Below, in pieces: positions 33,319-42,894 of a stretch of 64,000 nt of DNA (the first letter of the stretch is position 1; each line of letters opens with the position of its first letter). The notes below the pieces were generated by a model. That model did no database searches, was not told the origin of the DNA, and was given only the letters and a program-made list of their open reading frames with translations. The position numbers and the translations under genes were made by a program. This stretch comes from Runella sp. MFBS21 (lineage in GTDB: Bacteria; Bacteroidota; Bacteroidia; Cytophagales; Spirosomataceae): NCBI RefSeq assembly GCF_029433105.1, contig NZ_JARNTW010000009.1, forward strand, positions 124,001-188,000, in the 5' to 3' direction.

Positions 33319-34623
33319 ATGAATCGTCGCTCTTTTATCCAAAATACCGCAGCTGGCGCAGCTGTCACCCTTTTTTCTCCTTATGGCATTGCTGCCCCTC
33401 GAGCTAGCAAGTACCGCACTGCCCTGATTGGTACAGGATGGTGGGGGATGAATATTTTGAGAGTAGCTATGGCGGCTGGCCAATCCAAAGTGGTAGCAAT
33501 GTGTGATGTGGATCAAAATCAAATGGAAAAAGCTACTGCGGAAGTCGAAAAACTCAGTGGCGATAAGCCCAAGCAGTATCGGGATTTTCGAGAGCTTTTG
33601 TCAAAAGAAAAACCTGAGATTGTGATTGTGGCTACCCCTGACCATTGGCATCCGTTGATTTGTATTGCTGCCGTAGAAGCAGGGGCGCATGTGTATGTCG
33701 AAAAGCCCATTAGCCATACTATCAACGAGGGAAAGGCAATGGTGGCGGCAGCGCGCAAGCATGGAAAAATAGTACAAGTAGGAACTCACCGAAGGGTTTC
33801 ACCTCATAATATCTCAGGGCGGGATTTTATTCGTTCGGGCAAAGTGGGCAAAATTGGTATGGTACGCACTTTTGTAAACTACGGAGGTGGACCTGGACAA
33901 GTTACGCCCGATGCTGAAACCCCCAAAGGGTTGGATTGGGATATGTGGTGTGGGCCTGCGCCTTTGCGTCCTTTCAACCCCAAAATTCACCCACGGGGTT
34001 TTCGTCAATACTTAGACTATGCCAACGGTCAACTAGGCGATTGGGGGATTCACTGGCTCGACCAATTGCTGTGGGTAATGGAAGAAAAGTATCCCCGGAA
34101 AGTATTTTCGACGGGTGGGCGAGCCATTCGTACCGACAATACCGACGCGCCTGACCATCAGGTAGTAGCCTATGAATTTGAGAATTTTACAGCTACTTGG
34201 GAGCATCGGCAGTTTGCGGGCAATAACGCCGAAAAAACCCACCCCCAACAAGCGGTAGGTTGTTATTTTTATGGTACCGAAGGTACTTTTCATATGGGGT
34301 GGCTCGACGGTTGGACCTTCTATCCGGTAGATTCCAAAAAGCCCGTTATTCATGAAGATGCCAAGCTTGATATGCCCGACCAGCAAAATATCGCTAATCT
34401 TTGGAGTGATTTTTTGACTTCTATCGAAAAAAACAAGCCCTCAGTATGTGATATTGAAATCGGCTACCGCTCTACCAATATGGCTTTGCTAGGGATGCTT
34501 TCGATGAAAGCAGGAAGAAGCGTAGAATGGGACGGCGAAAAAGGTATGATCAAAAATGACCCTGAGGCTAATAAATTACTAGAAAGACCTTACCGCAAAG
34601 GGTGGGAATATCCGAGAGCGTAG
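33319..34623 (+). CDS. Gfo/Idh/MocA family oxidoreductase, Tat-type signal
   Basis: The ATG at 33319 starts MNRRSFIQNTAAG, a twin-arginine signal; a TTG at 33313 adds two residues and is less likely. The 434-residue protein has GTGWWGMN as its Rossmann loop and VEKPISH as the family motif. Downstream segments (WDMWCGPAPLRPFNP, GDWGIHWLDQLLW) are typical of the long Bacteroidota and Planctomycetota members. It is likely periplasmic, acting on a sugar derivative. It lies alone between two signalling gene pairs. Confidence 0.92.
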   Translation: MNRRSFIQNTAAGAAVTLFSPYGIAAPRASKYRTALIGTGWWGMNILRVAMAAGQSKVVAMCDVDQNQMEKATAEVEKLSGDKPKQYRDFRELLSKEKPEIVIVATPDHWHPLICIAAVEAGAHVYVEKPISHTINEGKAMVAAARKHGKIVQVGTHRRVSPHNISGRDFIRSGKVGKIGMVRTFVNYGGGPGQVTPDAETPKGLDWDMWCGPAPLRPFNPKIHPRGFRQYLDYANGQLGDWGIHWLDQLLWVMEEKYPRKVFSTGGRAIRTDNTDAPDHQVVAYEFENFTATWEHRQFAGNNAEKTHPQQAVGCYFYGTEGTFHMGWLDGWTFYPVDSKKPVIHEDAKLDMPDQQNIANLWSDFLTSIEKNKPSVCDIEIGYRSTNMALLGMLSMKAGRSVEWDGEKGMIKNDPEANKLLERPYRKGWEYPRA

Positions 34624-34658
34624 TGGAGGTAAAGCAATAATCTGTCCTCTTCATTTAT

Positions 34659-34722
34659 GGGAGAGTAGGCCTATTACTTTTGGGTAGATGCCGAAGTAAT
34701 AGGCTGCTCTCCCGTTTCTTTT
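34659..34722 (+). terminator. terminator after the oxidoreductase gene
   Basis: A long stem, gggagag...cctattactt (34659-34679) with aagtaatagg...ctctccc (34694-34713), has a small internal loop and is followed by tttctttt. Confidence 0.8.
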
Positions 34723-34757
34723 CCGGTATACCATAAATACCTCAGTTTTCTTTGTGG

Positions 34758-34765
34758 TATATTTG
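34758..34765 (+). promoter_or_regulatory. -7 box of the 7TM kinase operon
   Basis: TATATTTG is a perfect TAnnTTTG match 18 bp before the kinase ATG. A matching -33 TTTG is not seen. Confidence 0.5.
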
Positions 34766-34783
34766 AACATTTGCGTTTGAGCT

Positions 34784-36631
34784 ATGATACGATGCTTGTT
34801 TCGAGTTTTAGTAGGTTGTTTATTGCCTTTTTCTTTATTGGGGCAGTCGGTGCTTCGGCTAGATGGGCGTGATGACTATGCTCTTGAAGGATTTGTACGG
34901 TACTATAAAGATACCGTTTGGCTGGAGCCTTCACAGGTGTTTGATAAAATAAAGCAAGGGCATGGTATCATGCTGCCCAAGTCCTATTTTGGTGAGAAGG
35001 CTTTGAACAAAATTCACTGGTTGCATTTTCGAGTTCAAAACGACTCTATTAGCCGAACGGTTGTATTCAGATTTAAACGTCATGACTTGCATCATTTTCA
35101 GGCTTTTAAGAAAACCTCCAATTATCTAGATACCTTAGCCTTTACGGGAGATGCGTATCCCTTTATGCAGCGCCCTATTTTGGTAAGTGATTTTTGTTTT
35201 TCCCTTTCTGTTGGTCCTAATGAAGCAGTGGAAATCCTTATTTTGTTGGAAAAACGCTGGGAAGAACTCAATGCCGAATTTAGTCTCCAATCAGAACAGA
35301 AGTTTTATTATGATGTTCGGCAAGATTACTTACTTATCTTTTTTTATGTAGGGGCTATTTTTTTTATGTTAATTTTTAATGTTTTTCTGTGGCTCAACCT
35401 TAAAGATAAAATTCACCTCTATTATATCCTTAATTTACTGTGTAATGCTACTTTGGTATTCAATGCTTTTGGCTTAGGTTTTGAATATCTCTGGCCTGAT
35501 TTTACCTATCAACAGTCTATCATCAATAGTATATTAGCGATTTTAGGGTCAGCGACTAATCTTCTCTTTCTTTCACAATTTTTGGGACTTAAGGGCAATA
35601 GCTCGTTTTTTAAACCCATTCAATATTTCGGTTGGTTTTTGGCCATATGGGCAGGACTAAGTCTACCCTTTTTATTTATTAAAATAATTCATTATCCTGG
35701 ATGGCTGATAGTGGCTTATCGATATATATTACTATGGATTATCGGAATTGCTGCTGTATTAATAATTTTAGTGATTTGGGAACAATTCAAAAAATCCAAT
35801 CCTCTCGTAAAAATTTATGCAGTATCTATTTCTTTTTTTATAGTGGGCGCTATTCTTTATGTATTATCGGTGGTATCTGAAATCCCTTGGCTGCGTTCAT
35901 CTGATTTTGTGATGCTAGGCAATTTATTGGAGGTAGTGACTTTGACTCTAGGACTAACCGTGCGATATAATTCATATAAGGAGCATAATGCCAAATTAGC
36001 TCTTCAGCTCTCTGAAACCCAAAATGCAATTGCCAAGCAGATTATTCAGACTCAAGAAGCCGAACGCCAACGCCTCGCCCAAGATTTGCACGATGACCTA
36101 GGAGGTACACTGTCAGCGTTAAAATGGAGAGTAGCGGTTGATGCCCCTCAGTCTGAAGTACTTGATTTAATTGATAAATCTATCGAAGACCTTCGTAGTG
36201 TTTCAAGAAATTTGCTTCCTCCTGAGTTGGCAAAAGAGGGGCTATCGCGTGCAATTCGCTTCACAATAGAACGCCTCCAAAATGCGTCAAAAATTGAATT
36301 TACCTACATCGTTTTTGGTCAGGAGTTTCGTTTCCCTCAAGAATATGAGCTAAATTTATATCGAATCATAGCCGAACTACTCAATAACGTAGTCAAGCAT
36401 TCAAAAGCCACAAAAGCCGTTGTTCAAATGATTTTTCATGTGGACTATTTACATGTGTCGGTAGAAGACAATGGAACAGGTATCAAAACCGAACAAAATA
36501 CTTGGGGAATAGGACTGAAAAATATATCTTCAAGAGTTGAATTTTTGAAAGCTCATTTGTTTATTGATTCTAGTCGTGATAGAGGGACGACTATTATTGT
36601 AGAACTATCTTATCCCGCTGTAAGTGCATAA
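34784..36631 (+). CDS. sensor histidine kinase with 7TM (7TMR-DISM) input
   Basis: The 615-residue protein has a signal peptide (LVGCLLPFSLLGQS) and a periplasmic beta domain (about 25-175, DISMED2-like). A seven-helix membrane region follows (about 185-390). The HisKA_3 domain has the phospho-His near residue 434 (RLAQDLHDDLGGT), and the HATPase domain has N box ELLNNVVKHS and G box VEDNGTGI. 7TMR-DISM receptors sense small ligands, perhaps carbohydrates. The response regulator starts directly after the stop codon, so the two are translationally close and probably a pair. Confidence 0.92.
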   Translation: MIRCLFRVLVGCLLPFSLLGQSVLRLDGRDDYALEGFVRYYKDTVWLEPSQVFDKIKQGHGIMLPKSYFGEKALNKIHWLHFRVQNDSISRTVVFRFKRHDLHHFQAFKKTSNYLDTLAFTGDAYPFMQRPILVSDFCFSLSVGPNEAVEILILLEKRWEELNAEFSLQSEQKFYYDVRQDYLLIFFYVGAIFFMLIFNVFLWLNLKDKIHLYYILNLLCNATLVFNAFGLGFEYLWPDFTYQQSIINSILAILGSATNLLFLSQFLGLKGNSSFFKPIQYFGWFLAIWAGLSLPFLFIKIIHYPGWLIVAYRYILLWIIGIAAVLIILVIWEQFKKSNPLVKIYAVSISFFIVGAILYVLSVVSEIPWLRSSDFVMLGNLLEVVTLTLGLTVRYNSYKEHNAKLALQLSETQNAIAKQIIQTQEAERQRLAQDLHDDLGGTLSALKWRVAVDAPQSEVLDLIDKSIEDLRSVSRNLLPPELAKEGLSRAIRFTIERLQNASKIEFTYIVFGQEFRFPQEYELNLYRIIAELLNNVVKHSKATKAVVQMIFHVDYLHVSVEDNGTGIKTEQNTWGIGLKNISSRVEFLKAHLFIDSSRDRGTTIIVELSYPAVSA

Positions 36632-37252
36632 ATGCAAACTAAAATACTGATTGTTGACGATCACACCCTTTTCAATGAAGGTATTCGCCAATTGTTGCAA
36701 GAGGATTACCATATCATTGGGCAAGTGTATGATGGCAAAAATGTATTACATGAAATACAATCTAAAAATCCTGATGTTGTATTACTCGATATTAATTTGC
36801 CTACTATCAATGGTTTAGATTTGGCTAAAAATCTAAAATATTCTTTCCCCGCCCTTAAAATAATTTTTCTTTCAATGTACAGCGAACCACGTTTTGTAGA
36901 ACAAGCAAAGCAGCTTAATATCGACGGTTATCTGCTGAAGCATTCTACAAAAAGAGAGCTGATAATAGGGATTCAAAAAGTACTAGAGGGTAGTCAGTAT
37001 TTTGATTCTAAACTTCAAGATTTACGCTCCAATCTTCATCACGATGATTATTTTGTGAAAACGTATTCACTTACGCCTCGCGAGGTAGAAATAATTAAAA
37101 TGATTAAACGAGGAATCTCAAATCCCCAAATTGCTGAAGAGCTTTTTATTGCGGAAGAAACAGTCAAATCTCACCGAAAAAATATTTATTATAAACTGGG
37201 TGTTAAAAACGTGGTCGAATTGGTAGAATTTGCCAATAAAAATGGGTTGTAA
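36632..37252 (+). CDS. LuxR/NarL family response regulator
   Basis: The 206-residue protein has a receiver domain with IVDDH, the phospho-acceptor Asp53 (LLDINLP) and the switch Lys in YLLKHST. The LuxR helix-turn-helix is at the C-terminus (LTPREVEIIKMIKRGISNPQI). Its ATG adjoins the stop of the 7TM kinase gene with no gap, so it is almost certainly the cognate regulator. A hairpin follows at 37257-37295. Confidence 0.95.
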   Translation: MQTKILIVDDHTLFNEGIRQLLQEDYHIIGQVYDGKNVLHEIQSKNPDVVLLDINLPTINGLDLAKNLKYSFPALKIIFLSMYSEPRFVEQAKQLNIDGYLLKHSTKRELIIGIQKVLEGSQYFDSKLQDLRSNLHHDDYFVKTYSLTPREVEIIKMIKRGISNPQIAEELFIAEETVKSHRKNIYYKLGVKNVVELVEFANKNGL

Positions 37253-37256
37253 AAAA

Positions 37257-37295
37257 TTAAGAGCCAAGGCCCAGCTAGTTGGGTCTTGGCTCTTA
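37257..37295 (+). terminator. hairpin after the 7TM kinase operon
   Basis: ttaagagccaaggccca pairs with tgggtcttggctctta over about 16 bp. No good T-tract follows, so termination would be weak or factor-assisted. Confidence 0.5.
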
Positions 37296-37350
37296 CACTA
37301 AACGCCTTAAAATTAGTTCCGGGGAGGCTCAATATTTAATCATAAATGCA

Positions 37351-37394
37351 TAGACAGCAGGGGCAGGGTATAGACAGCAGGGGCAAGCCCTGCC
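37351..37394. repeat. short tandem repeat with GC-rich palindrome
   Basis: tagacagcaggggca occurs at 37351-37365 and 37371-37385, a 20 bp period. The second copy runs into gggcaagccctgcc, which can pair with itself. It ends next to the stop codon of the minus-strand DUF885 gene. It may be a REP-like element or a slippage duplication. Confidence 0.6.
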
Positions 37395-37395
37395 G

Positions 37396-39141
37396 CTACT
37401 TTAATACGGGGGGAACATAAAACTTCCAATCTGATTTATAATCACGACTCAGTTTCTTGTTGGTCATAATCGCCCGCACCATATCCACGGGCATGGAGTT
37501 TTGCTGCATGATGGCATCATGAAACTGCTTATAGGTCATTTTTTTAGTGTCCACTAATTCTTTTTTGAGGGCATAAAATTGGAACGCGCCTGTCATATAC
37601 GCAAGCTGATAAAGCGGAGGATACCCGCCCACAAAAGACCGCCGTACTTCTCCTTCGGCATTGGCACGTTCATGACCTACGCGGTCTACCAAAAAGTCGA
37701 TGCATTGCTGAGGTGTCCATTGACCTAAGTGGTAGTTGAGCGAAAATATAATACGAGCGCAGCGGTGCATACGCCAAAACAACATCCCCACGCGGTCTTC
37801 GGGCGATTGGGGAAAGTTCATATCCCACAAAATCATCTCCCAATACAATGCCCAGCCTTCGGTCCAGAATGGCGTACGGAAGCGGCGATAGGTTTTGTAA
37901 CGGTTGTTCATAAACCCTTGGAGATGATGCCCTGCAATGAGTTCATGATGCACCGTAGCGCGCGAAAAATGAGGGTTGTTGCCGCGCATACTCATCAATT
38001 TGTCTTCGTGCGACATAGCCTCGGTAGGGTATGAAATCAAGATGGTTTCGCCTCCTAAAAAGAAAGGGCTAAATTTTTGACGCTCAGCCGACATCATGGC
38101 CATACGCCATGTCTCCTCGGCGATAGGCGGAATAGTAATTAAGTCTTTTTGTTTCAAAAAAGATACCGATTCATTATAGAGCCTCAAAATCATTTCGGGT
38201 TGTTTGCCGACTGGCACCATCGAATTTTTGACCTTTTCTTGGGCTTTTTTCCAATCATCGCCAAATCCCATTTCGCGCGAAGCCTTAAGTAGCTCGCGGT
38301 CGCACCAGGCAAATTCTTTGTTGGCGATTTCGATGAGTTGTTCGGGGGTATAAGAAATAAACTCAAATTCCAATTGACGAATGAGCTCGGCTCGCCCTAC
38401 GGCCACTCCGTCGATGCCACTACCGTCGTCTTTTTTGGGAGCAACCACTTTGGCTTTTTTAGTAAAAAGACTAGCGTAAGAAGCGAGCAACGTATCTACT
38501 TTTTTGTAAGGCTCTGGTACCCACCATGTAAAGTTGGGGTCATAAGAGTTATAAAATTCAAACACACTTCTAAGAGCAGATTTGAGACCTGTAGCGGTAC
38601 CGGCGGCTCTTTCGGCCAGTGCAGGCTCAATTTTGTCTAATTTTTCGACCACTTTACGTGCTTCCCAAATCTCTTTACTGAGCGCATTTAGCTCACTAGC
38701 GATTTGTTCTCCACTCACCGAAGCTCCTCTACGTCTGGTTTTTTCGAGCGCATAGATTTGATTGGCAAATGGAAACCAAGCTTGGGTTTGGGCTACTTCT
38801 TTGGCTTCAGTGGCAAGTTCTTCCAAATCCACCTTCAAATTACGCTGAAACAATACATAATCTACTTGGCTATCGACGGGCATTTTGTCGAAATCCATTT
38901 TCTGTAATTGTTGTAGATAATCATTGCTAAGTTGCTCTAGTCTTTGGCGGCGTTCGGGTGAATTTTCAATTACATAAAAACGCGTCAAACTGCCACGGTC
39001 GGCGGCGTAGTTGGTCATCAGATGATGTACATCGCTGGTTTGTCGATAGAGCGAATTAATGGGAGCGGGCTGGGCAAAAGCAGTAGTAAAACACAAAAAA
39101 GCTAATACCACGCTCGCCAACAAAGGTTTAGGTGAGAGCAT
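37396..39141 (-). CDS. DUF885 family protein, predicted exported metallopeptidase
   Basis: The 581-residue protein has a signal peptide (LASVVLAFLCFTTAFAQ). Family DUF885 is marked by a His-rich zinc-like motif, seen here as VHHELIAGHHLQGFM (about 397-411), and by WALYWEMILW further on, which may supply a glutamate ligand. The length suits the family. It is probably a periplasmic peptidase. An M42 aminopeptidase gene lies 204 bp upstream on the same strand. Confidence 0.85.
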   Translation of the reverse strand: MLSPKPLLASVVLAFLCFTTAFAQPAPINSLYRQTSDVHHLMTNYAADRGSLTRFYVIENSPERRQRLEQLSNDYLQQLQKMDFDKMPVDSQVDYVLFQRNLKVDLEELATEAKEVAQTQAWFPFANQIYALEKTRRRGASVSGEQIASELNALSKEIWEARKVVEKLDKIEPALAERAAGTATGLKSALRSVFEFYNSYDPNFTWWVPEPYKKVDTLLASYASLFTKKAKVVAPKKDDGSGIDGVAVGRAELIRQLEFEFISYTPEQLIEIANKEFAWCDRELLKASREMGFGDDWKKAQEKVKNSMVPVGKQPEMILRLYNESVSFLKQKDLITIPPIAEETWRMAMMSAERQKFSPFFLGGETILISYPTEAMSHEDKLMSMRGNNPHFSRATVHHELIAGHHLQGFMNNRYKTYRRFRTPFWTEGWALYWEMILWDMNFPQSPEDRVGMLFWRMHRCARIIFSLNYHLGQWTPQQCIDFLVDRVGHERANAEGEVRRSFVGGYPPLYQLAYMTGAFQFYALKKELVDTKKMTYKQFHDAIMQQNSMPVDMVRAIMTNKKLSRDYKSDWKFYVPPVLK

Positions 39142-39345
39142 AAGATAACGTTTAGTTTGGTAATGAAAAAAGGTGTTTATGACGAAAATTTAGGGAGATA
39201 CTATACTTTAGCAAAAATAGCCAAATGTCCCGATTTTTTCTAAAAGAAAAGACCTATTGCTTGAATCGCTTATATAGAAGCAAGGTCGAAAGGGGAGGGG
39301 AGAGAGCCTCAGAAAGTAACATGCTTCCTAAGGCTCATAATGGTA

Positions 39346-40416
39346 CTATTTGATATATCTAAAATCCTCATCTCCTTTGAGTTGAATAAGGACTTCGTAC
39401 ATGAGATTGATTACGTTTTGCACATCATCTTTGTGAACGGTTTCGACGGTAGTGTGCATGTATTTGAGAGGTAGTGAAATCAACGCCGAGGCTACTCCCT
39501 CGGTAGCATACGCAAAGGCATCAGTGTCGGTTCCAGTGGAGCGACTTACAGCTTGGCGTTGAAACGGAATCTTTTTCTCTTCCGCAATCCCGATAATCAT
39601 ATCCAAGACGTTGTTTTGCACCGCTGGGCCATAGCATAGCACTGGGCCGTGACCGCATTTTAAGTCACCTTGTTCTTTCTTTTTGTAGAGGGGCGATTGG
39701 GTGTCGTGTGTTACATCCGTACAAATCGCCAAATCGGGCTTCAAACGGCGCACTATCATCTCTGCTCCTCTGAGACCGATTTCTTCTTGCACCGAGTTGA
39801 CAATGTAAAGAGTAAAGGGGAGATTGATACCGTTTTCGTCCAAACGGCGTGCCACTTCGGCTATCATGTATCCGCCCATTCGATTGTCGAGGGCGCGTCC
39901 TACATAGTAGCGGTTGTTCATTTCAAAAAGCCCATCCACAAAAGTGACCACTGTCCCCACATGAATGCCCATTTCGAGCACTTCTTGTTTGTTGCTTGCG
40001 CCTACGTCGATGGTCAAATCTTGAACTTTGGGAGAAGTATCTTTGGCTAGCTCGCGAACGTGAATCGCCGGCCATCCAAATACGCCTTTGACTACGCCTT
40101 TTTTGGTATGAAGGTTGACCCGCATTGATGGCGCAATGACCGCATCGGAGCCACCGTTACGAATCACATAGATATAGCCATCGTCTGAAATGTAATTGAC
40201 AAACCACGAAATTTCGTCTGAGTGAGCTTCAATCACTACTTTATAAGGTTTGCCTTCATTGATAACTCCCACGGCTGTGCCGTAGGTATCCACAAAATAA
40301 TCGTCGATGTAGGGTTTTAAGTAATCTAGCCAAATTTGCTGACCAGAGGCTTCAAAACCAGTAGGGGAGGCATTGTTGAGATAGGTGTACAAAAATTCGT
40401 TGCTCTTGTCTGACAT
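39346..40416 (-). CDS. M42 family metallo-aminopeptidase
   Basis: The 356-residue protein has the metal ligands of M42 (glutamyl aminopeptidase/PepA type): His65 and Asp67 in EAHSDE, Asp in RALDNRMGGY, the Glu pair in SVQEEIGLRG, Asp in CTDVTHD, and the late His in KYMHTTVETVH. These cytoplasmic dinuclear enzymes form large tetrahedral oligomers and trim peptides from the N-terminus. A TAACTTTG box (40477-40470 on the minus strand) may be its promoter. Confidence 0.93.
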   Translation of the reverse strand: MSDKSNEFLYTYLNNASPTGFEASGQQIWLDYLKPYIDDYFVDTYGTAVGVINEGKPYKVVIEAHSDEISWFVNYISDDGYIYVIRNGGSDAVIAPSMRVNLHTKKGVVKGVFGWPAIHVRELAKDTSPKVQDLTIDVGASNKQEVLEMGIHVGTVVTFVDGLFEMNNRYYVGRALDNRMGGYMIAEVARRLDENGINLPFTLYIVNSVQEEIGLRGAEMIVRRLKPDLAICTDVTHDTQSPLYKKKEQGDLKCGHGPVLCYGPAVQNNVLDMIIGIAEEKKIPFQRQAVSRSTGTDTDAFAYATEGVASALISLPLKYMHTTVETVHKDDVQNVINLMYEVLIQLKGDEDFRYIK

Positions 40417-40469
40417 AAATTCCTAATGCTTTATTGGTTGTCGGTAAAATACTCACTTTAATGATAACG

Positions 40470-40477
40470 CAAAGTTA
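40470..40477 (-). promoter_or_regulatory. -7 box of the M42 peptidase gene
   Basis: On the minus strand TAACTTTG fits TAnnTTTG exactly, 54 bp before the ATG. The -33 element is unclear. Confidence 0.45.
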
Positions 40478-40524
40478 GCAATCCACCCGAAACCTGTTTA
40501 TCAATGACGAATTTTGTGGTATTT

Positions 40525-42072
40525 CTATTGATTTTTTCTTTGAAAGAACCAAACTCCTTCTACTTTTTTGACGAGCTTGTAGTGCTGATTGATGTAGGCT
40601 CGAATGAGCGGAAAGTGAGTATAGCGGGTTTTGCCATTTTGGGGCAAATACGCAGTAGTAGCCTCGGCTACCATAGCATCCAAAAACAAAATGGGTCGAT
40701 TTTCTTCCAAATCTTTGATAAACTGCTGCTGACGATAAGCTTGCAAAGGACTTTCAGTATACACCCAATACGTATGTGGAAGACGGTTACCAGCGGCTTT
40801 GTGTGTATAAACAAAAAAGCGGTCGGCATATCCCCAAATCGTCATTTTTTCGTCTTTGGGGCATAAAGTTTCTATTGTTTTTGTAATAGCCACATCGGTA
40901 GCAGGTAAGGTCGGGATAGGGGTTTGTGGAAAGAAAAAAATGTTTTTTATTCCTTCAAGACTTATTAATAAGATGCCTGTGATGTAAGCTTTACGAAAGG
41001 TATTGGCGGGGAGATACAAAGAGAGTAAGGAGACCGCTATAACGGCTGGAACGTAAAAAAGCAATAAATAATGGTCAAAAGGATTGCCAGCTTGCAGTAC
41101 TGCATATAGAGTGACCACTGCTAATACAAGGGATAACCATACAACTGAAGGGGGAACAGGTGAAGCGGTTTTTTTGAACGAACGTAAAAACGGGATTCCC
41201 CCTATCAAAATAAGTAATAGCTGCACTCCCCAAAAAATCCGGGTAGAAGCAGGACGAAAGATGGCTTTTCCAATGGTAAGAGGACTAAAACGTGTACTAA
41301 TTTCTAAATCAGAGTGGACGGTTGAAAAAGAATAATAGTAGTAATTCCAAAAATAATCGTTCCAGAAAGTTTCGATGTGATCATAATGATAATAAATGCC
41401 ATTCACAATTACCAAAGGTAAAATCCCTCCTACGATAAGGGCTAGCAAACTCCGCCATTGGGATTTGAGAATCAGCTCCCAAGCAGCGTAAGCCGCTAGA
41501 ATAAGCCCCATCGGCACGATTTGGATTTTGGCAAAGGGCATCCAGCCAAGCCATAGTCCAAAAACAAGAAAAAGCCAGCTATGGGAGGTTTTGTTTTGGA
41601 GTTTGACCACCGCCCAAAAACCTACGGCAAGCATCAAAATGCATATATGTTCGGAGTTGTAAGTCATGAATCCTAGCCATAAGTGGGTAGCTTGGAAGAT
41701 GACCAAAGGAGCCGTAAAAAGAAAAGATTTGGCGGCCGAAAACCAATGCCGAAACGTCAAAAAAACAAAAATCAAAGTGCCTACCCACAGCAAAACGCCG
41801 ATACCGTCGGCCATGGCCCATGTGACCCTAATGCCGAGCATTTCTACTAATGCCAAAGGCAGTACCGTCAGCGGACGACTATCGCAAAAGTTGAGAATTG
41901 TCCACCAAGGGCGGGGAGATTGTGCCGTACTGATAGCCGAGCTTATCCATGTACTTGTATCTACGTCCAACTCCGTCGGGACTTGAAAGTACCACCTGAC
42001 CCCAATTACCATAAAAAGTGAACCTATAAAAGCCCAATTCCAAGGTGTATCAGTTGTCATGGAGTTAATCAT
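40525..42072 (-). CDS. multi-pass membrane protein, probable glycosyltransferase (ArnT/PMT-like)
   Basis: I placed the start at the ATG at 42072, 2 bp after the preceding gene; an ATG at 42060 is also possible, and the frame is open to 42156. The product of about 515 residues has roughly ten transmembrane helices. A first-loop acidic pair (ELDVDTSTW) suits GT-C glycosyltransferases, which use polyprenyl-linked sugars. The C-terminal soluble part (about 400-515) is probably periplasmic. It ends the glycan cluster that begins at 45279 and may do the last transfer step. The family match is by layout only. Confidence 0.65.
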   Translation of the reverse strand: MINSMTTDTPWNWAFIGSLFMVIGVRWYFQVPTELDVDTSTWISSAISTAQSPRPWWTILNFCDSRPLTVLPLALVEMLGIRVTWAMADGIGVLLWVGTLIFVFLTFRHWFSAAKSFLFTAPLVIFQATHLWLGFMTYNSEHICILMLAVGFWAVVKLQNKTSHSWLFLVFGLWLGWMPFAKIQIVPMGLILAAYAAWELILKSQWRSLLALIVGGILPLVIVNGIYYHYDHIETFWNDYFWNYYYYSFSTVHSDLEISTRFSPLTIGKAIFRPASTRIFWGVQLLLILIGGIPFLRSFKKTASPVPPSVVWLSLVLAVVTLYAVLQAGNPFDHYLLLFYVPAVIAVSLLSLYLPANTFRKAYITGILLISLEGIKNIFFFPQTPIPTLPATDVAITKTIETLCPKDEKMTIWGYADRFFVYTHKAAGNRLPHTYWVYTESPLQAYRQQQFIKDLEENRPILFLDAMVAEATTAYLPQNGKTRYTHFPLIRAYINQHYKLVKKVEGVWFFQRKNQ

Positions 42073-42074
42073 GA

Positions 42075-42839
42075 TTATTGGGAAGACATTACCGTGAAGA
42101 TAGAACTGCCAAAAGGTCCACGTCCTAAAACCATTTCTTCTAGCTTGACCAACCAATAAAGCGGTTCGTTAATAAAAGCGGGCGGTACAGCTACATCAGA
42201 CGATTGTTTGGAAAAATCAACTTTGCCTTGTTTGATTTGATAACGCTGCCACGCTCTCACTGTCATGATAAGAGGTGCTAAAGCAAAACTCCAATAGGTA
42301 GCGTATTTCAGCTGCAACTGTGCTTTTTGGGCGAGGCGCTCCATATCTTCTTTTACAAATCTTTTTTGTCCACCTACTACTATGTCGTGGATACCTGCAA
42401 AAGCTTGGTGGGCGTTGTTGTTGGTAATAAAAATACCTCCCGGCTTGAGTTTTTCTTTAAAAGAACTGAGGATACTGATGATAGTGGCATCGTCAAAATA
42501 CGTAAATACATCGTTGCAGACAATGACATCAAACTTTTTGGCAGGTTGATAATCAGCTACTTTGGTAAGGTCAAAATGCACCACTTTTAAACCCCTCGAC
42601 TGCGAAAATTGCACGCCATCTTCAGAAAAATCAAAACCTTCGATGTGGGTGAAACCTTTGTCTTTGAGGTGGGCAAGCATTCCGCCCGTGCCGCAGCCAG
42701 CATCCAAAATATCGATACCTTTCTGATTAGGGAAATGATTGTTGATAATGCGACTCACTTTTTGATGCAAAATACGATACCACCAAAGTTGCCGCTCGGC
42801 ATTAAACATCCTTTCGTATTCGTCGTATTTGCCTATCAT
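42075..42839 (-). CDS. class I SAM-dependent methyltransferase
   Basis: The 254-residue protein has SAM motif I as DILDAGCGTGGM (about 39-50) and the later strand FDVIVCNDVFTYF (about 105-117). The rest has no clear specificity. It lies 55 bp after the GT2 gene and directly before the membrane glycosyltransferase gene. Its likely target is the sugar or lipid made by the cluster, by inference. Confidence 0.85.
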   Translation of the reverse strand: MIGKYDEYERMFNAERQLWWYRILHQKVSRIINNHFPNQKGIDILDAGCGTGGMLAHLKDKGFTHIEGFDFSEDGVQFSQSRGLKVVHFDLTKVADYQPAKKFDVIVCNDVFTYFDDATIISILSSFKEKLKPGGIFITNNNAHQAFAGIHDIVVGGQKRFVKEDMERLAQKAQLQLKYATYWSFALAPLIMTVRAWQRYQIKQGKVDFSKQSSDVAVPPAFINEPLYWLVKLEEMVLGRGPFGSSIFTVMSSQ

Positions 42840-42894
42840 AATTAGTAAAAATAAAGTCTTTAAAATAAAGTTGATGAAGAGTAATTGGCGACAT

